Shown piece after piece: positions 45,131-53,860 of a stretch of 64,000 nucleotides of DNA. The stretch's first letter is position 1. The number at the start of each line of letters is the position of its first letter. A program made the position numbers and the translations under genes. Origin of the DNA: JACPFJ01 sp036504875 (GTDB lineage: Bacteria > Desulfobacterota > Desulfuromonadia > Geobacterales > Pseudopelobacteraceae); assembly GCA_036504875.1 (NCBI GenBank), contig DASXUK010000016.1, forward strand, positions 60,838 to 124,837, in the 5' to 3' direction. The notes beneath the pieces were generated by a model that worked only from the letters and a program-made list of their open reading frames with translations, was not told the DNA's origin and searched no databases.

Positions 45131-46375
45131 TTATCTGCCGGCGCTCGCCAGGCAGACCTGATTTCTGCCTTTGCCCTTGGCCTTGTAAAGCGCTTCGTCG
45201 GCCGCTTTGATCACCTCTGTAGGGGTGTGGTAGCGATTGCCGGCCTCGGCCAGCCCGATGCTGACCGTTACCGATACCACCTGATCCGACCTCTTACTGG
45301 AGCTGCGGCGGCTCTTGCCGCGGTTGTTGTCCTTGGGACGGTCGTTGTCACGCAGGCACATCTCGTACCCGGCAATCGTCTTGCGAAGGCTCTCCAGATG
45401 AGGGGCAGCATCTTTCACCCCTTTGCCGGGAAATATGATCGTGAATTCCTCGCCTCCATACCTGAACGGGCGCCCCCCACCGGAAACCGACATCAACTTG
45501 GCAGAGATCATCCTCAGCACCTGATCCCCAACATCATGGCCATACTCATCATTAAAGCGCTTGAAATGATCAACATCAACCATTGCAATGGTGTAGCGGC
45601 TGCCAAGACAGGGTAGCAGTTCGTTCAGCGCCCGTCGGGATGGGAGTTTGGTGAGATCGTCCCGGAAAGCCATGTTATGGGAATCCTGGATAATGGCGAT
45701 CACCAGAATAAGCGCGGCAGCTGTGCTCAACGTCACTGGGAAATTGGGAAGCCAGACCTTGTCCAGGAATATGAATGCGGCGACTGTGCAGCCGAACATG
45801 CCGCCATCGACCGGGGATTGCCGGGACAACGCCCGCCATAATGCAACCAGGGCGGCCATCAAAAACAGGATCAGGGCCGTCTGAGACATGGTGAACCGGT
45901 CCAGAACCGACCAGGGTATCAGCTTGGCATTCAGGTGCACCCACAACCCCGGCAGGTTGTTGCGGAGCGTGATCCAGAAAATAAAGCCCTGCAAGCCGAG
46001 AAATGCCAGCCGCATTCTACCGGCATTGGTCAGAACACCTTTTTCATTCATCAGGGCGCAGATCAGCAAGTTAAAAGGCAGGAGTATCGCCATGGCCCGA
46101 TAGATCAGCCAGGCCTCAGGTGTAATCGGACCACTCAGGCCGGCCAGGCTGGATTTAAACAGGTAGTAGCAGAAGGCCAGCACGGTAAACACCATGAAAA
46201 TGCGCCCGCGCCTGAAATGAAAGCTTAAGATCAACCCGATGGCGACCAGCAGATAGGGGGCAGAGTTAAGCAACTCCTGCTTCTGTGGGGGTATCAGCGG
46301 TATGCGTGGCAGCAAAAACCAGGCGGCCAGAAGTATGGCCATCGGGATAAAAAGTGGGGAAAGTTTTCTTAACAT
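45131..46375 (-). CDS. Membrane diguanylate cyclase (GGDEF)
   Basis: A 414-residue protein: about seven hydrophobic segments over the N-terminal ~230 residues, then a GGDEF domain with the active site as RYGGEEFTIIFPGKG. AMVDVDHFKRFNDEYGHDVGD is the substrate/metal-binding part, and VSIGLAE lies near the end. The full catalytic motif predicts active c-di-GMP synthesis. The insertion DNDRPKDNNRGKSRRSSSKRSDQ after it is basic and unusual. No EAL domain; the nearest phosphodiesterase-type genes are the HD-GYP proteins at 59090 and 60034. Confidence 0.9.
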   Translation of the reverse strand: MLRKLSPLFIPMAILLAAWFLLPRIPLIPPQKQELLNSAPYLLVAIGLILSFHFRRGRIFMVFTVLAFCYYLFKSSLAGLSGPITPEAWLIYRAMAILLPFNLLICALMNEKGVLTNAGRMRLAFLGLQGFIFWITLRNNLPGLWVHLNAKLIPWSVLDRFTMSQTALILFLMAALVALWRALSRQSPVDGGMFGCTVAAFIFLDKVWLPNFPVTLSTAAALILVIAIIQDSHNMAFRDDLTKLPSRRALNELLPCLGSRYTIAMVDVDHFKRFNDEYGHDVGDQVLRMISAKLMSVSGGGRPFRYGGEEFTIIFPGKGVKDAAPHLESLRKTIAGYEMCLRDNDRPKDNNRGKSRRSSSKRSDQVVSVTVSIGLAEAGNRYHTPTEVIKAADEALYKAKGKGRNQVCLASAGR

Positions 46376-46452
46376 AGAGAAACAAAGCTAGCATAGCCAG
46401 GCTGTTTTGGCGATCAAAAAACCGGAACTATTAACAGAAATTTATCACTCCG

Positions 46453-48009
46453 CTAATGCCCCATGCCCCCTTCAGTCTGATGCGCGGGGCGTTTGAGAAG
46501 CAGAAGTAGCGGAATAATGGCGAGGAAGGCCAGCCCGATGATAAAGAAGATGCGATTGAAGGCCAAGGCACCGGCCTGTTGGCGGACCAACCGGTACATC
46601 ATCGCCAAGGCGGTTTGGTCGGCCTGGGCAGCGGCAATGCCTTTGGAGATCAAAGTCTGCTTGAGCCCTTCATAGCGCATTTGCCAGGTGGTGTTGTAGG
46701 GGGTGATGTTGGCCACCAGGCTGTTCTGGTAAAATTGCCCCAAACGGCCCAGCAGCGTGGCGGCCACCGCAATTCCGACGCTGCCGCCGATATTGCGCAA
46801 CAGGTTAAACATGCCGGTTGCGTTGCCCATCTCCTGTCTGGGGATCGTCGAGAGTGTAACTGTGGTGAGCGGCACGAAGATCATTGCCAGGCCGATGCCG
46901 AGCACTATTCGCGGCCATACATAATCCCAGTAAGAGGCCTGCAGGTTCAGCCGCTGCATGATGAACATTGAAACAGCGCCGATCAGAAGCCCGGTGAAGA
47001 CTATTTTACGACCATCTCTTTTGTGCAGCATGGCGCCGACAAAAGGCATAGCGATCAGTGTGGCCACGCCGCCGGGGGCCATTACCATGCCGGCGTCTGT
47101 TGCTGAATAGCCCATCAGGGTCTGCAGGAAGAGCGGGATCAGCATGATCGAGCTGTAGAGGCAGAAGCCGACTACGAACATGATCAGGTTGCCGGCTGAG
47201 AAGGAGACGTTTTTGAACAGCCGCAGATTGATGATCGGGTGCTCATGGTTAAGTTCAACCCAGATCAACGCTATCAGTGAAACAATGCTGATGGCGGTGA
47301 AGATGATGATAAAGGAGGAGTTGAACCAGTCTTCCTGGTGGCCCTTGTCCAGCACCACCTGCAAGGCCCCCATGCTGGAGGTGAGCAGGAACAGCCCCCA
47401 GTAGTCGATTTTTAGCTTCCCTCCGCTGCGTTTCAAATATCCGGGGTCAAAGATGAAAAAGGCGCACATGGCCATGGCGATCAGGCCGATCGGCAGGTTG
47501 ATATAAAAAATCCAGCGCCAGCTCAGGTTATCGGTAATCCAACCCCCCAAGGCCGGACCTACTATTGGGCCGAACATGGCGCCGACCCCGAAGATTGCCA
47601 TGGCCATGCCCCTTTGATGGGGGGGGAAGGTCTCCATCAGGATCGCCTGGCTGATCGGGATCAAAGCACCGCCGGCAGCACCCTGTACGATTCTGAAAAA
47701 TATCAGCAAGCTAAGATTGGGAGCTGCGCCGCATAACAACGAGGCCAGGGTAAACAGGACGATGCAGCTCATCAGGAAGCGCTTGCGACCGAAAACGCGC
47801 GCCAGCCAGCCGGTCATCGGCAGGATGATCGCATTACTGACCAGATAGGAGGTCAGTACCCAGGTGACCTCATCAGTGCCGGCATTCAGGCTGCCCTGCA
47901 TGTGCGGCAGCGCCACGTTGGCGACCGAGGTGTCGATGATCTCCATGATGGCCGGCAGCATGACCGTGATGGTGATCAACCATTTATTTATCGTGCGTTG
48001 CTCGCTCAT
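46453..48009 (-). CDS. EmrB/QacA-type MFS drug efflux transporter (DHA2)
   Basis: A 518-residue, 14-helix MFS protein. It has the DHA2 marks IIDTSVANVALPHMQGSL in helix 1, WLARVFGRKRFLM between helices 2 and 3, and GPIVGPALGGWITD in helix 5. It is the last gene of the MarR-TolC-HlyD-MFS group and would be the inner-membrane pump of a tripartite drug or solvent exporter with the two genes upstream. A 185-bp repeat-like spacer separates it from the HlyD gene. Confidence 0.9.
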   Translation of the reverse strand: MSEQRTINKWLITITVMLPAIMEIIDTSVANVALPHMQGSLNAGTDEVTWVLTSYLVSNAIILPMTGWLARVFGRKRFLMSCIVLFTLASLLCGAAPNLSLLIFFRIVQGAAGGALIPISQAILMETFPPHQRGMAMAIFGVGAMFGPIVGPALGGWITDNLSWRWIFYINLPIGLIAMAMCAFFIFDPGYLKRSGGKLKIDYWGLFLLTSSMGALQVVLDKGHQEDWFNSSFIIIFTAISIVSLIALIWVELNHEHPIINLRLFKNVSFSAGNLIMFVVGFCLYSSIMLIPLFLQTLMGYSATDAGMVMAPGGVATLIAMPFVGAMLHKRDGRKIVFTGLLIGAVSMFIMQRLNLQASYWDYVWPRIVLGIGLAMIFVPLTTVTLSTIPRQEMGNATGMFNLLRNIGGSVGIAVAATLLGRLGQFYQNSLVANITPYNTTWQMRYEGLKQTLISKGIAAAQADQTALAMMYRLVRQQAGALAFNRIFFIIGLAFLAIIPLLLLLKRPAHQTEGGMGH

Positions 48010-48194
48010 CTTGTCCTATTGCGACGGAGGATTTTCCGCGATCCCGGCGTTGGCCTTCGGATTCCTCTTGTGCGACGTAGCGCTGCTACGTCTCCGCGGT
48101 AATCCTTGTCCGCCTTGGCCTCACGAAAACTTCTCCGCCGTTTGGTTAAAAACTCAAACATTCGTCTGTCGATACAGATGGTTTGTGCAGATGG
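48010..48194. repeat. Palindromic REP-like element between efflux genes
   Basis: The 185-bp spacer contains a perfect 8-bp inverted repeat, GACGTAGC-GCT-GCTACGTC (48074-48092), inside a GC-rich block that reads open in one frame. Its composition contrasts with neighbouring intergenic DNA. I know similar palindrome-containing blocks from Geobacter-type genomes, from memory, so I suspect a dispersed repeat. One copy is seen in this window. Confidence 0.45.
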
Positions 48195-49304
48195 TTAAAA
48201 CGGGTTCAGGTCGTTGAGCACATCTTTAGCGGTGCGTCCCACCAGCACGGTCGGGACCACGCTCATTCCGACCCGCAACAGGTGCTCGGGATCGCTGTTG
48301 CTGTCGATGATGATTTTGACCGGCACCCGCTGGACAACCTTGACGTAATTGCCGGTGGCATTTTCCGGGGGCAGCAGTGAGAAGGCAGCGCCGGTGCCGG
48401 CCATGATGCTGTCGACCCGGCCGGTGAATGTGCGGGCTGGGTAGGCGTCGACGGTGAATTCGACCTTCTGGCCGGGACGGATATAGGCCAGCTGTCCCTC
48501 TTTGTAATTGGCCACTATCCAGGCATCCTGCAACGGAACCAGAGCCATCAGCGGCTGGCCGGCCTGAACATTGATCCCCGGCTCGACTGATTTGCGGGTG
48601 ATGTAGCCGTCGCGGGGGGCGGTAATGCGGGTGTAGGAGAGCTTCAGGCGATTCTCTTCGAGCACCGCCTGTTTTTCCAGGATTCGGGCCTTGTTCCCGG
48701 TGCCGCTGGCAATGCCGGCCACGGCCTGGGCTCGTTTCAAGGTCTCTTCGGTCTCTTTTAACTGAGCCTCGGCAACGCTTTTGGCAGTCTTCAAGCGATC
48801 CAGCTGTTCCTTGGGTATTACCTCGCGGCTGAACAATGATTGGCCGCGCTGCAGATCGATAACGGCCTGGTCGTATCTGGCCCGGGCCAGCTGAATAGCG
48901 GCTCTGGCCGCCTCGACCTGCTGGCGCTCGCCACCGCTCTCGTTTACCGCCATGCCCACGCCTGCCTCGGCCTTGGCCATCTGGACACGGTAGTCGTTGT
49001 CATCCAGTTCCACCAGCAGATCACCCTGTTTCACAAATTGGTTGTCGCTTACCAGCACGCGTTTGACAGTGCCGGGCACTTTGAACGAGATCGGCACTGT
49101 ACGGGCCTCGATAAAGGCGTTATCGGTCTCGATATGGGTCTTGCTCTTGATCCACCAGTGCAGTCCGAACCAGCCGATTATGATGGCAAGGATCAACATG
49201 ACCACAAGGGCTTTGTGCCTCTTGGTGAAATTTTTCTGTGAGTTAGCGGGTGGCATTTCCGGTTCTGTAGTTGGAACTGTGTCCGCTGTTATCTGGTCTT
49301 GCAT
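48195..49304 (-). CDS. HlyD/EmrA-family membrane fusion protein
   Basis: A 369-residue periplasmic adaptor. One N-terminal TM helix (about 32-52) precedes a lipoyl/barrel-sandwich domain (RVLVSDNQFVKQGDLLVELDDNDY), a coiled-coil hairpin (about 100-210), and the second half RITAPRDGYITRKSVEPGINVQAGQPLMALVP. It would bridge the MFS pump and the TolC-type channel. RBS GGAGG precedes the ATG at 49304. Confidence 0.9.
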   Translation of the reverse strand: MQDQITADTVPTTEPEMPPANSQKNFTKRHKALVVMLILAIIIGWFGLHWWIKSKTHIETDNAFIEARTVPISFKVPGTVKRVLVSDNQFVKQGDLLVELDDNDYRVQMAKAEAGVGMAVNESGGERQQVEAARAAIQLARARYDQAVIDLQRGQSLFSREVIPKEQLDRLKTAKSVAEAQLKETEETLKRAQAVAGIASGTGNKARILEKQAVLEENRLKLSYTRITAPRDGYITRKSVEPGINVQAGQPLMALVPLQDAWIVANYKEGQLAYIRPGQKVEFTVDAYPARTFTGRVDSIMAGTGAAFSLLPPENATGNYVKVVQRVPVKIIIDSNSDPEHLLRVGMSVVPTVLVGRTAKDVLNDLNPF

Positions 49305-49334
49305 TAAATCCTCCGGAATAGATTTCTTCCTGAT

Positions 49335-50606
49335 TTACAATTCCCCCAGCGCCCTTTTCAGGCGGGCTGTGGATACCTGGTGGTCAAAGATGGCTTGGAA
49401 ATAACTGGTCTTGGTCTGGGTCAAGAGGGTCTGGGCGTCCAACATCTCGGTGGCAGTACCAACCCGCTCCTGATAGCGTTCACGGTTGATCCTCAAATTT
49501 TCCTCGCTCTGGAGGATAGCGGCCTGGGTGGTAGCAATCCTCTCCTTGGCAACCTGGATGTCGTTCTGCGCCGTGGCTACTTCCAGCCGCACCTGCTCTT
49601 CGTTTTGCCGTAGCGCATCCTGGTTCCTGGAACGTATATCAACCGCCCTTTTCAGAGCTGCTGTGGATGCAAATCCGTCGAACAGGTTCACTTTGATCCC
49701 GACCATGGCCGACATGATGGTCTGTTCTTTGACCTTGTCATTCTGGACATAATCAAGCCCTAATCGGGTAAACAGCTCAGGATAAAAGCTGCTGCGATTT
49801 TCCTTGACCGAGGCCTCGCTGGCTTTGACACCGGCCCGCAGTGCCTTTAATTCTGCCCGATTCGTAATTGCGCTATCACCCGCAGCATTTATTTTAGCAA
49901 TCGAAGCCAGCCCACTCTGCTCGTCGAGTTCTCCGCGGAAGGTCTGATCGACGCCGGTCAGAAAATTGAGCTGAAGCCAGTAGTTTTCACGGCGGTTTTT
50001 GATAGCCAACAGGTTCTGGCGGGCTGCTGCCAGGCGGACATCGGCCTGAAGAACGTCATTACGGGTTACAACACCCTCCTCGTACAGTGTCTGGGCCACC
50101 CGCCGGTGTTCCATGACCTGGGCAACCTCTTCCTCGGCGGCGGTTATTAGTTTGGATGTTTCTAAAATCCGGAAGAATGCCTCGATGACCTGCATCGATA
50201 AATCGGCTTTACGGGCATCAAAAAAACCTGCGGTTGATTCGGCCTGCAAGCTTGCCTGGGTAATTCGGGCATTACGCCGGCCGAAATCATAGATCGTGTA
50301 GTTGGCAGCCAGCCCGGCCGAGGCATAATCCGGCTCCTGGGTCTCGGCGGTGAAACCATTGATCCTGACCGCTTGGGGCGCCTGCTGCATTGTGTAACCA
50401 GCCTGCGCATCTATCCGCGGATAGAGGGCAGAGGAGGTCTGGCGGATGTTTTGCTCGGCCAGGCGGGTGTCCCAGGCGGCCGTCCTTAGTGCCGGGTTGT
50501 TCTTCTGGGCCGCTTCCAGGCATTCCTGCAGGGTCACTGTCTTGGCCCACAGAGGACCGGCAAGGAAAACAATCACCAAAACCAGAAAGCTAGCATGGTT
50601 TTTCAT
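49335..50606 (-). CDS. TolC-family outer-membrane efflux protein
   Basis: A 423-residue outer-membrane channel subunit with signal peptide MKNHASFLVLVIVFLAGPLWA. It carries two copies of the long alpha-helical TolC repeat (LQECLEAAQKNNPAL and QASLQAESTAGFFDARKADL-type first half; ALKRAVDIRSRNQDALRQNEE second half). AAGGAGG lies five bases before the ATG at 50606. Its start lies inside the end of the MarR gene (17-bp overlap), so regulator and channel are co-transcribed. Confidence 0.9.
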   Translation of the reverse strand: MKNHASFLVLVIVFLAGPLWAKTVTLQECLEAAQKNNPALRTAAWDTRLAEQNIRQTSSALYPRIDAQAGYTMQQAPQAVRINGFTAETQEPDYASAGLAANYTIYDFGRRNARITQASLQAESTAGFFDARKADLSMQVIEAFFRILETSKLITAAEEEVAQVMEHRRVAQTLYEEGVVTRNDVLQADVRLAAARQNLLAIKNRRENYWLQLNFLTGVDQTFRGELDEQSGLASIAKINAAGDSAITNRAELKALRAGVKASEASVKENRSSFYPELFTRLGLDYVQNDKVKEQTIMSAMVGIKVNLFDGFASTAALKRAVDIRSRNQDALRQNEEQVRLEVATAQNDIQVAKERIATTQAAILQSEENLRINRERYQERVGTATEMLDAQTLLTQTKTSYFQAIFDHQVSTARLKRALGEL

Positions 50607-51030
50607 AGACCCTCCTTTCGCCCCGTAAGGTTTCCAGCATCCTGGTGAGTTCGCCGAGATCCTTGTCTGAAAGGCCGGAAGTGAAATTAGTGGCAGTCTT
50701 TTGGGCCAGCCCGGTCAGGACCGGTTCCAGCTCTTTCCCTTTCTGGGTCAGGCGAATCTGGTAGGCCCGCCGGTCGTTAGGGTGTGGATGCCGTTCAACC
50801 AGCCCGATCTTTTCCAGGCGGTCGATCAGGCCGCCAACGGTGCTCCGATCGACCTGGCTTTTTTCGGAAAGTTCGACCTGGGTCAGGCGGTCCTGTTGCC
50901 ACAGAAAGGCCATCAGCCCAAATTGGGGAGGGGTCATGTCAAAATTGTCCAGCTCCTCTTTGAACAGCGCCCAACCGCGTTGATAGGCCTTGGCCAGCAA
51001 AAAGCCGATACTTTTTTCGATATTGAACAT
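50590..51030 (-). CDS. MarR-family transcriptional regulator
   Basis: A 146-residue winged-helix protein: FGLMAFLWQQDRLTQVELSEKSQVDRSTVGGLIDRLEKIGLVERHPHPNDRRAY is the MarR HTH-wing (wing DRR motif visible). I choose the ATG at 51030, which has GAGG eight bases upstream, over the GTG at 51039. It is first in the efflux operon, and a palindromic site overlaps the promoter, so it most likely represses its own operon and is released by a ligand exported by the pump. Confidence 0.9.
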   Translation of the reverse strand: MFNIEKSIGFLLAKAYQRGWALFKEELDNFDMTPPQFGLMAFLWQQDRLTQVELSEKSQVDRSTVGGLIDRLEKIGLVERHPHPNDRRAYQIRLTQKGKELEPVLTGLAQKTATNFTSGLSDKDLGELTRMLETLRGERRVYEKPC

Positions 51031-51046
51031 GATGGTCACCTCGATC

Positions 51047-51088
51047 TAATGAGTCTATTCATTATGCATATAATCAGTATGCTGTCAA
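51047..51088 (-). promoter_or_regulatory. Promoter and MarR operator of the efflux operon
   Basis: On the minus strand, -35 TTGACA (51083-51088), 16-base spacer and -10 CATAAT (51061-51066) form a strong sigma-70 promoter. A perfect inverted repeat TAATGA-N6-TCATTA (51047-51064) overlaps the -10 and ends 17 bases before the MarR start codon. This is the size and placement of a MarR dimer site, implying autorepression by blocking polymerase. Confidence 0.65.
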
Positions 51089-51145
51089 TATTGGGAAGTG
51101 AAAAAGCGTTTACAACATCCGGCCTTTTGCCTATCATGTCAGACC

Positions 51146-51601
51146 ATGTCCGAGCCGGGGAAAATCATTATTCGACCAATGGAGGAGCCTGATCTTGCGG
51201 AGGTCCTGAGAATAGAACAGGCATCTTTTTCCTCCCCCTGGAAACAGGAACACTTTCTTCATGAAATTGCATCGAAACATTCATTTCCCCTGGTTGCTGT
51301 CCGTGAGGCTGAAATCCTCGGCTATGTCTGTATCATGTCGCTTTTCGAGGAGGCTCAGATCCTGGACATAGCGGTGGCGCCTGAGCAACGCGGCCGGGGG
51401 CTGGCGATGATTTTGATGGAGCATGCCTTTAAGACTGCCCGGGAACAAAAGGCCGAGTTCATGGCTTTAGAGGTGCGGGCATCAAATGTAGCTGCAATTT
51501 GCCTTTACGAACGGATCGGCTTTCAGCGGACCGGCATCAGGCAGGCCTATTACGAAGGCAAAGAGGATGCGGTGTTGATGGAGAAAAACCTCTTATGCTA
51601 A
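51146..51601 (+). CDS. rimI: Ribosomal protein S18-alanine N-acetyltransferase (RimI)
   Basis: A 151-residue GNAT acetyltransferase: IIIRPMEEPDLAEVLRIEQASFSSPW at the start, acetyl-CoA loop VAPEQRGRGLAMILM, and the RimI-typical ALEVRASNVAAICLYERIGFQRTGIRQAYY. The ATG at 51146 is chosen because the longer frame (GTG at 51098) adds residues unlike the family. It acetylates the N-terminal alanine of ribosomal protein S18. It is divergent from the MarR operon. Confidence 0.88.
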   Translation: MSEPGKIIIRPMEEPDLAEVLRIEQASFSSPWKQEHFLHEIASKHSFPLVAVREAEILGYVCIMSLFEEAQILDIAVAPEQRGRGLAMILMEHAFKTAREQKAEFMALEVRASNVAAICLYERIGFQRTGIRQAYYEGKEDAVLMEKNLLC

Positions 51602-51640
51602 TAATCAGAGTAGATACTTTATAAAGTCACAGGAGCAAGC

Positions 51641-52459
51641 ATGCCGTTTACTTCAATGATTCTTTCCAACGCCGAGGTCTCTCCCGGTTACTGGCGTATG
51701 CGCATGACCGCCCCCCCCGAATTCGCCGCCGCCCAACCGGGCCAGTTCGTGATGGTGCGGATAAACTCGGCTATCGACCCGCTTTTGCGGCGTCCCTTCG
51801 GGATTTTTGATGTTGGCACCTATACCCCGGCCCACAGCGGTGCACAGCCTCAGCCTTATCTGGAAATACTCTACCGGGTGGTGGGGAAGGGGACCGTCAT
51901 GTTGTCGGCCCTCCATGAGACCGACCTGCTGGATATCCTGGGCCCCCTGGGCAAAGGCTTTGAACTGGGAACTGCTGCGGAGGAAAAGCTGATTGTTGGT
52001 GGTGGAGTCGGTCTGGCGCCGCTTTATTTCCTGGCCAAAGAGCTGGTGAAAGGCTCCAAGGTCAGGTTGTTTGCCGGCGGCCGCACCCGGGACGATATCC
52101 TTTGCATCACCGAGTTCGAGCGTCTAGGCGTCGAGTGTTACGTAGCTACCGAAGATGGTTCGCTGGGTGAGCGCGGTCTGGTGACCGAGGCGCTCGTGAG
52201 CCGTTTGAGTGCCGGCGGTGGCCAGGCCACCATCCTTGCCTGCGGCCCGCATGGTATGTTGAGTGCCGTGGCTGGTATCGCCAGCGCAGGTTCAATCGCT
52301 TGCCAGGTTTCGCTGGAGGGTTATATGGCCTGCGGTGTCGGCGCCTGTCTGGGCTGTGTTGCTCCGGGGCAGCATCACACGCCCGAGACGCCGGATTTCC
52401 GCTGTGTCTGTACCGAAGGGCCGGTCTTTGACGGCACCGAACTGAAGTGGAGGGACTAA
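51641..52459 (+). CDS. pyrK: Dihydroorotate dehydrogenase electron-transfer subunit PyrK
   Basis: A 272-residue iron-sulfur flavoprotein. The FAD-binding barrel has RRPFGIFDV, the NAD-binding part VGGGVGLAPLYFLAKEL and ACGPHGML. The [2Fe-2S] cluster is bound by Cys in CGVGACLGCV and a later FRCVC. It passes electrons from PyrD to NAD in pyrimidine synthesis. AGGAG lies seven bases before the ATG at 51641, and pyrD follows with two bases between stop and start. Confidence 0.93.
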   Translation: MPFTSMILSNAEVSPGYWRMRMTAPPEFAAAQPGQFVMVRINSAIDPLLRRPFGIFDVGTYTPAHSGAQPQPYLEILYRVVGKGTVMLSALHETDLLDILGPLGKGFELGTAAEEKLIVGGGVGLAPLYFLAKELVKGSKVRLFAGGRTRDDILCITEFERLGVECYVATEDGSLGERGLVTEALVSRLSAGGGQATILACGPHGMLSAVAGIASAGSIACQVSLEGYMACGVGACLGCVAPGQHHTPETPDFRCVCTEGPVFDGTELKWRD

Positions 52460-52461
52460 CG

Positions 52462-53376
52462 ATGAAACCTGACATGTCAGTCAAAATAGCCGGCATTGAA
52501 CTGCGCAACCCGGTCATGACCGCCTCGGGCACCTTTGGCTATGGCCAGGAATTTGCCCCCTACGTCGACCTGGAGAAGATCGGCGCCTTCGTCACCAAGG
52601 GCCTTTCACTGAAGCCCAAGGCCGGTAATCCTACACCGCGTATTGTGGAGACACCGGGTGGGATGCTGAATGCCATTGGTCTGCAAAATGTAGGCGTAGA
52701 GGCGTTTATCAAAAAAAAGGTTCCCTTTTTACGAACCGTGAACACCCCGGCGATTGCCAATTTTTTCGGCAATACCATCGATGAATATGTCGAGATGGCG
52801 CGTCGCCTGGATGTCATCCCCGAGATTGCCGGTCTGGAGATCAATATCTCCTGTCCGAATGTCAAACAGGGGGGCATTGTCTTCGGCACTGATCCGCAGT
52901 GCGCCTTTGAAGTGGTTTCGGCCTGCCGCAATGCAACGATTAAGCCTTTGATCGCCAAGCTCTCCCCGAATGTCACCGATATCGTTGCCATGGCCAAAGC
53001 CTGCGCCGATGCCGGAGCCGATGCGCTTTCGCTGATCAATACGCTGACCGGTATGGCTATCGATATAAACCGCCGTAAGCCTGTGCTGGCCAATATTACC
53101 GGCGGGTTTTCCGGGCCGGCCATCAAGCCGGTGGCGCTGCGGATGGTCTGGCAGGTGGCAAAAGCGGTCAAGCTGCCGATCATCGGTATCGGCGGCATCA
53201 TGACCGCCACTGACGCGCTGGAATTCGTCCTGGCCGGGGCCTCGGCCATCCAGGTTGGAACCGCCAGTTTTATAAATCCCTCCGCGGCCCAGGATATTGC
53301 CCAAGGTATGGAGAGTTGGCTGAAGGATAACGGAGTGGAGAGCATCAAAAGCCTGATCGGCGCCCTGGAAACATGA
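52462..53376 (+). CDS. pyrD: Dihydroorotate dehydrogenase, type 1B catalytic subunit
   Basis: A 304-residue FMN barrel enzyme oxidising dihydroorotate to orotate. It has NPVMTASGTFGYG, FVTKGLSLKPKAGNPTPR, LEINISCPNVKQGG, and a class 1B active site with Cys in that loop region. GIGGIMTATDALEFVLAGASAIQVGT is the phosphate-binding part. The start is the ATG at 52462 with GGAGGG upstream, after the pyrK stop; the frame from 52447 runs into pyrK. Coupling to pyrK supports the NAD-dependent type 1B enzyme. Confidence 0.95.
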   Translation: MKPDMSVKIAGIELRNPVMTASGTFGYGQEFAPYVDLEKIGAFVTKGLSLKPKAGNPTPRIVETPGGMLNAIGLQNVGVEAFIKKKVPFLRTVNTPAIANFFGNTIDEYVEMARRLDVIPEIAGLEINISCPNVKQGGIVFGTDPQCAFEVVSACRNATIKPLIAKLSPNVTDIVAMAKACADAGADALSLINTLTGMAIDINRRKPVLANITGGFSGPAIKPVALRMVWQVAKAVKLPIIGIGGIMTATDALEFVLAGASAIQVGTASFINPSAAQDIAQGMESWLKDNGVESIKSLIGALET

Positions 53377-53543
53377 TAATCAACTGCCCGACATAACAAA
53401 CCCTGGCGGAACAGGCCCCGGTGCGTGTGTTTGGACCGCAGGAAGTGGTTGTCGTCAGGGGGAAATTGGTAATTCCCTGTTCATCGTATTGCTTTTTTCG
53501 GGTTTTAATACCCTGGTTGCTATGATAGAGTTGCAACTCAAAC

Positions 53544-53641
53544 GGAAGCACAACGGTCACTGGTGGGCCGCCCAGTCTTCAAAACTGGTGAGGGGGATGA
53601 GAAATCTCCCTGGTGGGTTCGATTCCCATGTGCTTCCGCCA
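53544..53641 (+). tRNA. selC: tRNA-Sec (anticodon TCA)
   Basis: An eight-base acceptor stem (GGAAGCAC/GTGCTTCC), anticodon arm CCAGTCTTCAAAACTGG with TCA in the loop, a long seven-pair variable arm (GGGGGAT/ATCTCCC), T-loop TTCGATT and an encoded CCA (53639-53641). The eight-base acceptor and long extra arm are diagnostic for selenocysteine tRNA, so the host uses selenoproteins. No selA, selB or selD lies in the window. Confidence 0.96.
53576..53594 (+). repeat. 19-bp segment of tRNA-Sec duplicated at 62152-62170
   Basis: The bases TCTTCAAAACTGGTGAGGG, covering the anticodon loop and 3' anticodon stem of tRNA-Sec, recur exactly and in the same orientation at 62152-62170, 8.6 kb away, with unrelated flanks. 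tRNA anticodon loops are common tyrosine-recombinase crossover sites, so these may be att cores bounding an old insertion. Confidence 0.6.
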
Positions 53642-53651
53642 TAATAAAAAC

Positions 53652-53685
53652 AGGGACTTAGGTTATTTTACCCAAGTCCCTTTTT
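53652..53685 (+). terminator. Terminator after tRNA-Sec
   Basis: Twelve-base arms AGGGACTTAGGT (53652-53663) and ACCCAAGTCCCT (53670-53681) with one mismatch, followed by TTTTT (53681-53685). It begins 11 bases past the CCA end. Confidence 0.88.
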
Positions 53686-53689
53686 ATTG

Positions 53690-53860
53690 TTGCCTGGTTG
53701 ATTTTTATCAGGGTTCCTTTTTCGTCTGAAATCCACATGGGATAGGACTTTGATGAATTATACTGTCGATAAAAGAGAATGAGGCGACAAGTTCTTCATA
53801 TTTTCTGTCACGACAGGTTATTTCGCTTTTTTCTGCCAATTCCCCTGATGCTGTAATCAT
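53690..53860 (-). pseudogene. Frameshifted PAS-domain fragment, remnant of a sensor kinase
   Basis: On the minus strand, an ATG at 53860 (preceded by AAGGAA) starts a 50-codon frame ending at 53708: ...YEELVASFSFIDSIIHQSPIP then CGFQTKKEP. Shifting frame by one base at about 53740 restores a normal PAS continuation, PMWISDEKGTLIKIN, before the DNA meets the terminator of tRNA-Sec. The joined sequence matches the start of a PAS domain. I read it as the decayed 5' end of a PAS sensor gene cut off at the tRNA-Sec flank. Confidence 0.6.
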
